Positions 41,141 to 49,342 of a DNA stretch of 64,000 bases are shown here, one piece after another (within the stretch, counting starts at the first letter, position 1; every line of letters begins with the position of its first letter). Below the pieces are notes generated by a model, which was not told the origin of the DNA, did no database searches, and worked only from the letters and a program-made list of their open reading frames with translations. The position numbers and the translations under genes are program-made. The stretch is from positions 1 to 64,000 of the forward strand of contig JBCCHB010000003.1 in assembly GCA_039028975.1 (NCBI GenBank). The letters are read 5' to 3'. This DNA is from JAHBNG01 sp039028975 (GTDB lineage: Bacteria; Chloroflexota; Anaerolineae; Caldilineales; Caldilineaceae).

Positions 41141-42265
41141 TTAGGGAAGATTTGCGTTCAAGAAAGCGATAATGTGTTCAAAGAGCGTTTGGTCATCGCC
41201 AGCGGCCTTGGCTTTAAGAATCGGTACTAGAGCTAGACCATGACCTGTACCATTTTTTAGTGCCTCAGTGATGCCATCTGGATTCGGTTCCAATTCAATA
41301 AACTTGTGGGATAGACCAATTGCTTTGGCCCTCGCAGCCATCTCCGATGCGTTAGCAATCTGGATTGCTTCATCATATATTGAATGAATAATAAATAGGT
41401 CTGCTTCAGACTCCTCAATCTCGCTCAATCCATCAAAGCGCGAATAATCCATGCTGCCCCATAGATCGATCATAATTGAAATTTCGGGCGTCTTAATGCC
41501 CAACTCATCTGAGAGATAGGCCAAAGAGTTGCCTGTGGTGGAGCCAGAAGATGATCCCATAAACACCAGCCGCGACATATCCAAGGAACGACGCTCCGAC
41601 TCACTTTCTATCCAATGCAGGGCTGTTAATCCATCATCATAAGCTGCAGCAATACCTCTTTTATACTGCTCCTCAGTCAAAAGTGGCCAGTGAGGAGGCT
41701 TAAAGTACTTGGGAACCCAATATTGATTGGTGTTATTGACCATTGTTAGGTAAGGCTGGGCTTGTTCTGATACTGCTGGATTTGAGTAGGCCGTACGGTA
41801 GTCGATGGCAATTACCACGTAACCACGGGATGCCAATTGATGGGCAATGGGTACAAAATTCCCCTTACGACTTGAAAGCTGACTAACAAAACCGTTGCCG
41901 TACATCCACATCACCACCGGTCTTAATCCTTCAGGTGCGTCTACTGGCTCGTAGATGTCCAAATAGAGGGGCATATCCACAGTTTTTGTGGTTGGGGTGA
42001 TACCTTCTATGACTTTGATGATACTTCCTGTTCCAAAGGATATATTATTCGTTGTTGTGACAGTATACAACGGCTCAATAGACGGCTTTAACTTCTTACC
42101 TGCCGCAGAGCTTAGCCCCTCATCGGCTAGCGCAGACGAACTGTTTTCCTCTGAAACCATAGACGCAGATGGGATATTATCACCTATAGCGACACAGGAA
42201 AGTGTAAGAAGGCCAGGGAGCAAAAAAAACAATACAAGACTCATCTTTCTCCAGATATTGTTCAT
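41141..42265 (-). CDS. Exported alpha/beta-hydrolase lipoprotein (single domain)
   Basis: The 374-residue product starts MNNIWRKMSLVLFFLLPG and has a lipobox at LTLSC; I chose this start (43 codons inside the longest frame) because GGAGAAACATC precedes the ATG. The hydrolase domain (about 70-374) has IYEPVDAPEGLRPVVMWMYG, YVVIAIDYRTAY, the nucleophile elbow VFMGSSSGSTTGN, an Asp in IIHSIYDEAI and the final His in GTGHGL. This is a BD-FAE/acetyl-esterase type fold. The usual HGGG oxyanion motif is changed to YGNGF. It belongs to a family of six near-identical domains spread over four genes. Substrate unknown. Confidence 0.8.
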   Translation of the reverse strand: MNNIWRKMSLVLFFLLPGLLTLSCVAIGDNIPSASMVSEENSSSALADEGLSSAAGKKLKPSIEPLYTVTTTNNISFGTGSIIKVIEGITPTTKTVDMPLYLDIYEPVDAPEGLRPVVMWMYGNGFVSQLSSRKGNFVPIAHQLASRGYVVIAIDYRTAYSNPAVSEQAQPYLTMVNNTNQYWVPKYFKPPHWPLLTEEQYKRGIAAAYDDGLTALHWIESESERRSLDMSRLVFMGSSSGSTTGNSLAYLSDELGIKTPEISIMIDLWGSMDYSRFDGLSEIEESEADLFIIHSIYDEAIQIANASEMAARAKAIGLSHKFIELEPNPDGITEALKNGTGHGLALVPILKAKAAGDDQTLFEHIIAFLNANLP

Positions 42266-42314
42266 GATGTTTCTCCATCTTATTAGTCGACGAATGTTGA
42301 GTTCCAATGCGGCT

Positions 42315-43493
42315 CTATGGGAGGTTTTTATCAAGGAAAGCGACAAGATGCTCAAAGAGCGTCTTGTTATCTTTAGCAGTAGCTTTAGCTTCAAGAATGG
42401 GTACCTCTGTTAGACCATGCCCCTCACCCTCAGCGAGTGCTTTTGTGGCACATTCTGAAGGATGATCCAATTCAAGAACAATATAATCATAATGTAAACC
42501 AACGGGGGCATCGATTACACACTCTGGATGAGGCTTCAACTCAATAAGCTCATGAGGTAAATCAATTGCTTTAGCCCGTGCCGCCATCTGAGATGCGTTA
42601 GCGAACCGGATTGCTATGTCATACAATGAATGAATGATAAATAGAGGTGCTTCATCATCCTCAATCTCAGTCAACCCATCGAAACGTGAATAATCCATGC
42701 TGCCCCAGAGACTTAACATAATAGCAATCTTAGGCGTCTTAATACCCAATTCGTCAGACAGATACGCCAAAGAGTTGCCCGTAGTCGATCCGGAAGAGGA
42801 GCCCATAAATACCAATCGTGACATATCCAAGGAGCGACTTTCCGCCTCACTTTCTATCCATTTAAGCGCTGTCAACCCATCATCGTAGGCTGCTGCTATG
42901 GCTCTTTTGTACTGCTCCTCTGACAGCTTTGGCCAGTGGTTAGGTTTGCCATTAAAATACAGAGGAACCCACTCTTGGTTGGTATGATTGACTAAATTAA
43001 GGTAGGGCTGGGCCTGCTCTGATACGATTGGGTTTAAGTAGGCCGTACGATAGTCGATGGCAATGACCACGTAGCCACGTGCGGCCAATTGATGAGCAAT
43101 GGGAACAAACTTCCCAGCGCGAGTTGATTTAAGGCTAACAAAACCATTGCCATACATCCACATTACCACTGGCCGTATCCCTTCAGGTGCATCGGCCGGC
43201 TCATAGATGTCCAAATATAGGGGCATTTCAACGGTTGTCGTTGTTTTTATGTTTGAAGTGATATTTTCTGTGGCTTTAAAGAGGCTTCCTGTACCGTATT
43301 GTATATTTGTTGTTGTTATAACGGTATAGAGTGGTTCAATAGACGGTTTCAATTTCCTTTGTAATGTCGAACTGAGACCATCATCCGCTAACGCTTGGGG
43401 AATATGTTCCTGCTACGTTATAAGGAACAGTGTAGGAAATGCAAGAGTCACACAAAACAACACGAAAGCCATCTTTCTCCAGATATTGCGCAT
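42315..43493 (-). pseudogene. Alpha/beta-hydrolase with in-frame amber stop in the signal region
   Basis: Conceptual reading from the ATG at 43493 gives MRNIWRKMAFVLFCVTLAFP, nearly the leader of the neighbour at 41141, then hits a TAG at codon 27 (43413-43415). The frame continues without shift through LADDGLSST into the full hydrolase domain (LKPSIEPLYTV onward, GSSSGSTTGN, GEGHGL), about 345 residues. The catalytic part is intact but would lack an export signal if started at the in-frame TTG 43352. A sequencing error at one base is possible. It carries an extra ~25-residue insertion before the final His (PHPECVIDAPVGLHYD) relative to its sister. Confidence 0.72.
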
Positions 43494-43520
43494 TAGAGGA
43501 AAAGTGTAGTGTTAACTAAA

Positions 43521-43577
43521 TAGCTCGCAACACACCGAGTAAGCATCCTGAGATGCGAATCGGGGCATTGCGAGCTA
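43521..43577. repeat. 57-bp nested perfect-arm hairpin
   Basis: TAGCTCGCAA (43521-43530) pairs exactly with TTGCGAGCTA (43568-43577). Inside, CCGA pairs with TCGG and GCATC with GATGC around the tetraloop CTGA. It is in the 203-bp gap between two hydrolase genes and could end the tandem-hydrolase transcript from the right. Confidence 0.65.
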
Positions 43578-43696
43578 CTGTTCATCTAAGCCCTAAGGAA
43601 CAAGGGGTAAAAAATTAATGCAGTTAGGCGACTGCCGTTGACCAAAGTGACAGTCACCATCACGGACTTGTTTAATCATTACTCCTTATTGAATAC

Positions 43697-45901
43697 TCAT
43701 TCCGAAGGAAGATTGGCCGTCAAGAATGCGACAAGTCGTTCAAAGAGGGTTTGGTCATCGCCAGCAGCCTTGGCCTCTAGAATCGGTAATGTTGTCAACC
43801 CATGGGCGGTCCCAGCCATAAGCTCAGGTGTAATGCCATCCGGATCTGGCCCGAGCGCGATCAGCTCATATGGTAAGCCTACGTTAGCAGCCTGCGCAGC
43901 CATCTCTGAGGCATTTACGAAAGGAACAGAGCCATCATTTTCTGAGTGAATCATCAACAAGTGAGCTTCATCCGCCTCAATTTCGTCCAACCCATCGAAG
44001 CGCGAATACTCTAGGCCACCCCAGAGGTGGAGCATCACGGCAATTTGGGGCGTTGTAATTCCCAGATCGTCGGAGAGATAAGCCAGGGCGTTCTCTGTGG
44101 TCGTTCCCGATGAGGATCCCATCAAGGCAATACGTGACATGTCTAACGAGCGACCGACCGCCTGGCTCGATAACCACTTCAAGGCCGTTAACCCATCGTC
44201 ATAAGCGGCTGCAATCGCACGCTCAAATTGTTCCTCGTTTATGCCAGGAAACAGCAGTTCGATACCGGCAAAATCGGTGAGCCTTACCAAATCTAAGTAA
44301 GGTTGAGCTTGTGCTGACACCACTGGATTAAAGTAGGCAGTACGATAGTCGATAGCAAAAACCATATACCCTCGTGAAGCCAGTTCCGTTCCAATAGGGA
44401 CAAAATTGCCTGCTCGGGTTGCATTGGGATTCACAAAGCCGCTGCCCGTCATCCACATCACGACTGGCCGTTTGCCAGATGGTGGATTCGTGGGTTCATA
44501 GATGTCCAAATTCAAAGGCAAACTGATGGTTTCTGGGTTGGTAACATTTGCCGTCCCGCTAATCAGATCCGCCGTACCAAACTGAACAGTCGATGTCATC
44601 ACTTCATAGACGGGTACCAAAGATGGCTCAAGTCTCTCTTGATCAATGGATGCATTGAGGAATTCGACAAGCCGCTCAAAGAGCGTTTGAGAATCACCAA
44701 TCGCCTTGGCCTCAAGAATGGGAAGTGTGGTCAGGCCATGCCCTGTCCCAGCCATAAGTTCCGGCGTAATGCCATCTGGATCGGGACCTAGCGCGATCAA
44801 TTCATAGGGTAAGCCCACCGCGGCTGCTTGGGCAGCCATCTCGGATGCGTTGGCAAAGGCGATAGATTCATCATTTATGGAGTGAATCATGAAAAGATTG
44901 GCTTCGTCTGCCTCAATTTCGTCCAATCCATCACTGCGTGAATAGTCCATACTGCCCCAAAGGTGCAACATGGTGGTAATCTTGGGTGTTGTGATCCCCA
45001 AATCATCAGAAAGATAGGCAAGGGCATTCCCAGTAGTCGTCCCCGATGATGAACCCATCAAAGCGACTCGATCCATGTCCAACGAACGACTGGCAGCCTC
45101 ACTTTCCAGCCACTCCAGTGCAGTCAAACCGTCGTCATAAGCTGCGGCAATCCCGCGTTCGTACTGCTCTTCACTTAGTGGAGGATCGGTAAAAACAAAT
45201 GGAACCCAACTGTGATCTGTTTGAACCACCAAATCATGATAGGGTTGCGCATTTGCCGATATCACAGGATTGAAATAAGACGTACGGTAATCAATGGCCA
45301 CCACCACATATCCGCGAGAGGCTAACTCCTGGGCAATCGGTACAAACTTACCCGCACGATTTGATGTAACGCTGACAAAACCGCTACCAAACATCCACAT
45401 CACAACTGGGCGTTTGCCATCTGGGGCATTGACTGGTTCATATAGATCCAAATTCAATGGGATGTCAAATGTCTGTGGATTGGTAATATTGGCTGTCCCG
45501 CTGATCAGTGCTGCTGTACCAAATTGAACAGTCGTTGACATCACTTGGTACATGGGAGACAACGAGGGGACCAATATACCTTGGGTGGTTGTAGGGGTTG
45601 CAGTAACCGTTGGTGTTGGGGTTACGGTGACTGTTGGCGTTGGGGTTGCGGTGACTGTTGGCGTTGGGGTTAGAGTAACCGTTGGGGTTGGAGTAGCTGT
45701 TGGTGTTGTTGATGAGATCAAAGGTGGACACCCCATGCACATAAACGCAGGGAAATACCAAATAGTGTCGACCTGACTATCATCATTATCATCGGCTAAA
45801 GCAACCGATCTGGTTTCACCCCATAAAATTCCCAATATGCTAATAAACCACACTATCAATAAGATTGCTACAAAGCGCGCTCGTTTCTGACGGTTTTTCA
45901 T
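43697..45901 (-). CDS. Secreted tandem alpha/beta-hydrolase (two domains, Thr-Pro stalk)
   Basis: The 734-residue protein has a signal peptide (MKNRQKRARFVAILLIV to about residue 35), a YFPAFMCMGC motif, a stalk of TPTPTVT repeats (about 65-110), then two copies of the same hydrolase domain (about 115-410 and 425-734). Each has the elbow GSSSGTT (LMGSSSGTTTGN and LMGSSSGTTTEN), an Asp after IHS and a terminal His in GTGHGL or GTAHGL. The GTG codon nine bases upstream is probably part of the GGGTGG ribosome-binding site, so I start at ATG 45901. Duplicated domains with a stalk are unusual for esterases. Confidence 0.82.
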   Translation of the reverse strand: MKNRQKRARFVAILLIVWFISILGILWGETRSVALADDNDDSQVDTIWYFPAFMCMGCPPLISSTTPTATPTPTVTLTPTPTVTATPTPTVTVTPTPTVTATPTTTQGILVPSLSPMYQVMSTTVQFGTAALISGTANITNPQTFDIPLNLDLYEPVNAPDGKRPVVMWMFGSGFVSVTSNRAGKFVPIAQELASRGYVVVAIDYRTSYFNPVISANAQPYHDLVVQTDHSWVPFVFTDPPLSEEQYERGIAAAYDDGLTALEWLESEAASRSLDMDRVALMGSSSGTTTGNALAYLSDDLGITTPKITTMLHLWGSMDYSRSDGLDEIEADEANLFMIHSINDESIAFANASEMAAQAAAVGLPYELIALGPDPDGITPELMAGTGHGLTTLPILEAKAIGDSQTLFERLVEFLNASIDQERLEPSLVPVYEVMTSTVQFGTADLISGTANVTNPETISLPLNLDIYEPTNPPSGKRPVVMWMTGSGFVNPNATRAGNFVPIGTELASRGYMVFAIDYRTAYFNPVVSAQAQPYLDLVRLTDFAGIELLFPGINEEQFERAIAAAYDDGLTALKWLSSQAVGRSLDMSRIALMGSSSGTTTENALAYLSDDLGITTPQIAVMLHLWGGLEYSRFDGLDEIEADEAHLLMIHSENDGSVPFVNASEMAAQAANVGLPYELIALGPDPDGITPELMAGTAHGLTTLPILEAKAAGDDQTLFERLVAFLTANLPSE

Positions 45902-46385
45902 GATATCCACCCTGAATCTCCAAATACTTAATATTATGCCACGCTAACTTTCTCCAAAAATACATGGGGAGCATTCACCTCGGCTCAACAACAGATGACT
46001 TTCTGATGAACAGAAAGGAATGCACAAATACTTTGACTTTCCACACTAAAATTATCTACTAACTGTTGCCTTGTTTTGTCTGAAAATACAAGGAAAAGAA
46101 ATGATTAATTTTGTTTGGATGTCTATAGTATAGTTCCCGAAAAGAGTGCAACTAGATCATTTGGGTGTAAAAATCGATAGGAAAGGGTAGAGGTAATTAG
46201 ACAATTATATCTCTTCCGAAGGAGATTTGTCCAACTGGATAGTCGATGTATATATTCTTTTTTTGCTTAATCCACGAAACGTATGTACTTTGGTCGTCTA
46301 CATATGGCGATGTAAGTGGGGATGTAAGAGGTAGGGGTTGAGTTTCAGGATCTTCAACAATAAACGTAGGGGTATATAAGAGTAG

Positions 46386-46428
46386 ATCCATAAAGTTGCC
46401 TAGACTATTTTCAGGCAACTTTATGGAT
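46386..46428. terminator. 16-bp perfect hairpin, likely terminator
   Basis: ATCCATAAAGTTGCCT (46386-46401) and AGGCAACTTTATGGAT (46413-46428) pair perfectly with an 11-base loop. It is between the two tandem-hydrolase genes, 160 bp past the end of the right-hand one. The remaining gap 45902-46589 has only the repeat at 46492 and no supported gene; the short frame across the hairpin (46197-46418) is not convincing. Confidence 0.65.
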
Positions 46429-46491
46429 GAACCTCTACTTCATGTACTATGCCAGGGTTCTCAGTTCGTTTATCAGTGACTCTAAATACTT

Positions 46492-46548
46492 AGTAGAGCG
46501 TAATGTCACTCTGAGGAACCGAAGAGTCTCTCATTGACATGGCGATCA
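46492..46548. repeat. CAGTAGAGCG hairpin repeat, copy B (internal deletion)
   Basis: AGTAGAGCGTAATGTCACTC at one end and TTGACATGGCGATC at the other match the ends of copies A and C, with GGAACCGAAGAGTCTCTC between, but the TTTGGTTACAGTCGCTTGC segment is absent. About 57 bp. Confidence 0.6.
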
Positions 46549-46589
46549 ATACCAAAAACGCTGGCCTCTTTTAAGCCGTACCGTACTGG

Positions 46590-48854
46590 CTATGGTAATT
46601 CGCGTTCCAAGAAATCAACCAGGCGTTCAAAGAGCGTCTGGTCATCACCAGCAGCAGCCTTGGCCGTCAGAATGGGAACGGTCGATAGACCATGGCCTGT
46701 GCCAGCCATTAGTTCTGGAGTAACGCCTTCGGGATTCGGCTCTAGCGCAATGAGCTCAAAGGGTAAACCAATGGCATCGGCTTGTATTGCCATCTCAAAT
46801 GCATTCGCAAACGGGACACTCTGATCACCTACTGAGTGGATCATGAAGAGATGGGCTTCATCAGGCTCAATCTCATCTAGCCCGTCAAACCTTGAGTACT
46901 CTAAGCCACCCCATAGATGTAACATGGTAGCAATTTTGGGGACCGTAACCCCTAGGTCATCAGCCAAATAAGCAAGAGCATTCTCCGTCGTGGTCCCCGA
47001 AGAGGAACCCATCAAGGAGACTCGTGACATATCCCAAGATCGCAGGGTTGATTGGGTCGACATCCACTTCAGCGCGGTTAACCCGTCATCAAACGCCGCT
47101 GCAATACCGCGCTCAAACTGCTCCTCGTTCAGACCTGGGAATATCAGTTCGACACCAGCAAAATCAGATAGTCTCACCAAGTCTAAGTAAGGTTGTGCCT
47201 GTGCCGATATTAGCGGATTGAGGTAAGACGTGCGGTAATCAATCGAGATGACTGTATAACCACGAGCCGCTAACTCATACGCAATGGGAACAAAGTTACC
47301 TGCACGAGTTGCATTGATGTTGACAAATCCACTGCCCGTCATCCACATGATTACAGGGCGTTTACCATCAGGTGCATTCGCTGGCTCGTAGATATCTAGG
47401 TACAACGGCCAATCGATGCTTTCCGTCCCACTGATTAGTTGGGTTGTGGCAAACAAGACATTCGTTCTGGTCTTCACTTCATAAATTGGTTCTACCGACG
47501 GGTCCAATGTCGTTGCGTCAATGGCTTCATTTAAGAAGGCCACCAGATGCTCAAAGAGCGTCATACGGTTGGCCCCTTCATAAGTAAGAATGGGGACAGC
47601 GGTAAGCCCATGGCCATCATCTTCCAGCGTAATGAGTTGGTGGGGAAGACCAATGGATGCAGCTCGCTCGGCCATCTCTACTGCATTGTCATAAGAAATT
47701 GATGCATCGTTCCTGGCATGGATCATGAACAGAGCCGCTTCATCGTGCTCAATCTCATCCAGACCATCGCCTCGTGAATCGTCCATACCACCCCAAAGAT
47801 GGATCATTGTTGAAATTTTGGGTGTCGGAATACCTAAATCATCTGCGAGATAGGTCAGCGCGTTGCCTGTGGTGGTTCCTGAAGAGGACCCCATCAATGA
47901 CAACCGCGACATGTCCAGTTCAAGACTCTCGGATTGGCTTTGTATCCAATTCAGTGCCGTTAGCCCATCATCAAACGCTGCTGCAATGCCTCTTTCATAC
48001 TGTTCCTCCGTTAGACCAGCGAACACAAACGGAACCCAACTGTAGTCGGTTAGGGTTACTAAATCTAAATATGGCTGGGCTTGGGGTGATACGACTGGAT
48101 TCAGGTAAGAAGTGCGATAATCGATGGCAATAACCACGTAGCCCCTTGATGCCAATTCATGGGCAACCGGAACAAATTTACCTGTTCGACCTGAGGTAAG
48201 AGAGACAAAGCCACTGCCATACATCCACATAACAACTGGGCGTTTGCCATCTGGAGCGTCTGCCATACCTGCCAACTCTGCTTCCGGCTCATAAATATCT
48301 AGGAAGAGTGGTAAGTCGATGGGGGTTGTGCCACTCATGATAGTTCCTGTACCAAATGGTACACTTTCTGTGGTTTTAACCGTGTATTTGGGTTCGAGAG
48401 ATGGTTTTAATATTCCTCCAGATGGTGGAGGTGTTGCCGTCGTTGTGGGACGCGAAGTCGGTGTCTCTGTAGGGCGTGAAGTCGGTGTCTCAGTAGGACG
48501 CGTTGTCTCAGTCTCTGTGGGACGAGGCTCCGGCGTTTCGGTCTCTGTGGGGCGAGGGTCCGGTGTTTCGGTCTCGGTTGGAACAGTTGGCACAGTTGGA
48601 ACCGTCGGTACTGTGGGAACCGTAGGCACGGTTGGGACTGGGGTTGCGGTTGAGGGATTGTCTGTAGGGCTTCCTGAATTGGATGCGATTGAGCAATTTT
48701 CACAGGAAAGCATCGGTATATAAATTGTATTATTTTGTTCTTCTTGGGCAAGTACAGTTGGCGTGTAGTCACCCCAAATGATGCCTGATAGAGCTAGGGT
48801 CCAAACAACGGTTAACATTGTTATGGCACCGGATTTTCGCCAAATATTACGCAT
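46590..48854 (-). CDS. Secreted tandem alpha/beta-hydrolase (two domains, TVP/TE-rich stalk)
   Basis: The 754-residue protein begins MRNIWRKSGAITMLTVVWT, the same leader wording as its neighbours, chosen because AAGGAG sits ten bases upstream. After IYIPMLSCENCS comes a long stalk (about 70-150) with tandem VPT repeats and PTETET units, encoded by repeated DNA at 48430-48660. Two hydrolase domains follow (about 155-425 and 440-754) with LMGSSSGTTTGN and LMGSSSGTTTEN elbows, IHARND and IHSVGD acids, and DDGHGL and GTGHGL His. It is the paralogue of the 43697-45901 gene. Confidence 0.82.
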   Translation of the reverse strand: MRNIWRKSGAITMLTVVWTLALSGIIWGDYTPTVLAQEEQNNTIYIPMLSCENCSIASNSGSPTDNPSTATPVPTVPTVPTVPTVPTVPTVPTETETPDPRPTETETPEPRPTETETTRPTETPTSRPTETPTSRPTTTATPPPSGGILKPSLEPKYTVKTTESVPFGTGTIMSGTTPIDLPLFLDIYEPEAELAGMADAPDGKRPVVMWMYGSGFVSLTSGRTGKFVPVAHELASRGYVVIAIDYRTSYLNPVVSPQAQPYLDLVTLTDYSWVPFVFAGLTEEQYERGIAAAFDDGLTALNWIQSQSESLELDMSRLSLMGSSSGTTTGNALTYLADDLGIPTPKISTMIHLWGGMDDSRGDGLDEIEHDEAALFMIHARNDASISYDNAVEMAERAASIGLPHQLITLEDDGHGLTAVPILTYEGANRMTLFEHLVAFLNEAIDATTLDPSVEPIYEVKTRTNVLFATTQLISGTESIDWPLYLDIYEPANAPDGKRPVIMWMTGSGFVNINATRAGNFVPIAYELAARGYTVISIDYRTSYLNPLISAQAQPYLDLVRLSDFAGVELIFPGLNEEQFERGIAAAFDDGLTALKWMSTQSTLRSWDMSRVSLMGSSSGTTTENALAYLADDLGVTVPKIATMLHLWGGLEYSRFDGLDEIEPDEAHLFMIHSVGDQSVPFANAFEMAIQADAIGLPFELIALEPNPEGVTPELMAGTGHGLSTVPILTAKAAAGDDQTLFERLVDFLERELP

Positions 48855-49081
48855 GACTTGATTACTCCTTACATACAAAACTAAGTGGATGTGGCCTGTT
48901 GTTTAGAGAGCGGTTCTGTCCACCTTTCATTATAACATATGAACCTAACCTTAAATATAACAAGTTTCTGAACATTTTATGCAAGGTGCAAGGTGCAAAA
49001 GAAAGTGGATTGATTCTATGGAATCTCATCCTCTCATTGCCTATTATGGCCTGAGCATAAGTGTAAATTTGAGGCCGATCC

Positions 49082-49148
49082 AAGTGCAACGCACGAGATC
49101 CCAACCTCTTTGAATTGACCTTGTTCAGGAATCCCGTGCATCGCACTT
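49082..49148. repeat. Hairpin, family with CCGTGCATCGCA arm (second copy)
   Basis: AAGTGCAACGCACGAGAT (49082-49099) pairs with ATCCCGTGCATCGCACTT (49131-49148) at 14 of 18 positions. TGTAAATTTGAG/CTTGAGTTTACA outside can extend it. The arm pair repeats that of the element at 22808-22952. It lies in the 488-bp gap 48855-49342 between the hydrolase and NRPS genes. Confidence 0.55.
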
Positions 49149-49227
49149 TCTGCTTGAGTTTACAGATATGATGGCCTCCCTGAGAAACCACTAACGAATG
49201 GCGGCAGATCCTCGGAAACCCCAATAG

Positions 49228-49310
49228 CAGTAGAGCGCAATGTCACTCTGTTTGGTTACAGTCGCTTGCGATGGAACCGAAGAATCCCTCGTTGACATTG
49301 CGCTCTACTG
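49228..49310. repeat. CAGTAGAGCG hairpin repeat, copy C (perfect arms)
   Basis: CAGTAGAGCGCAATGTCA (49228-49245) and TGACATTGCGCTCTACTG (49293-49310) are exact 18-bp inverted repeats around a 47-bp centre. It is the best-preserved member of the family (others at 29818 and 46492) and lies 33 bp after the NRPS stop codon, where it may also act as its terminator. Confidence 0.75.
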
Positions 49311-49342
49311 AATAAGATCTAATTTTATTTATGCCTGATTTT

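Noticed and set aside
46197..46418. 73-residue minus-strand frame between hydrolase genes
   Set aside because: Starts inside the perfect hairpin at 46386-46428, has no ribosome-binding site and no known family.
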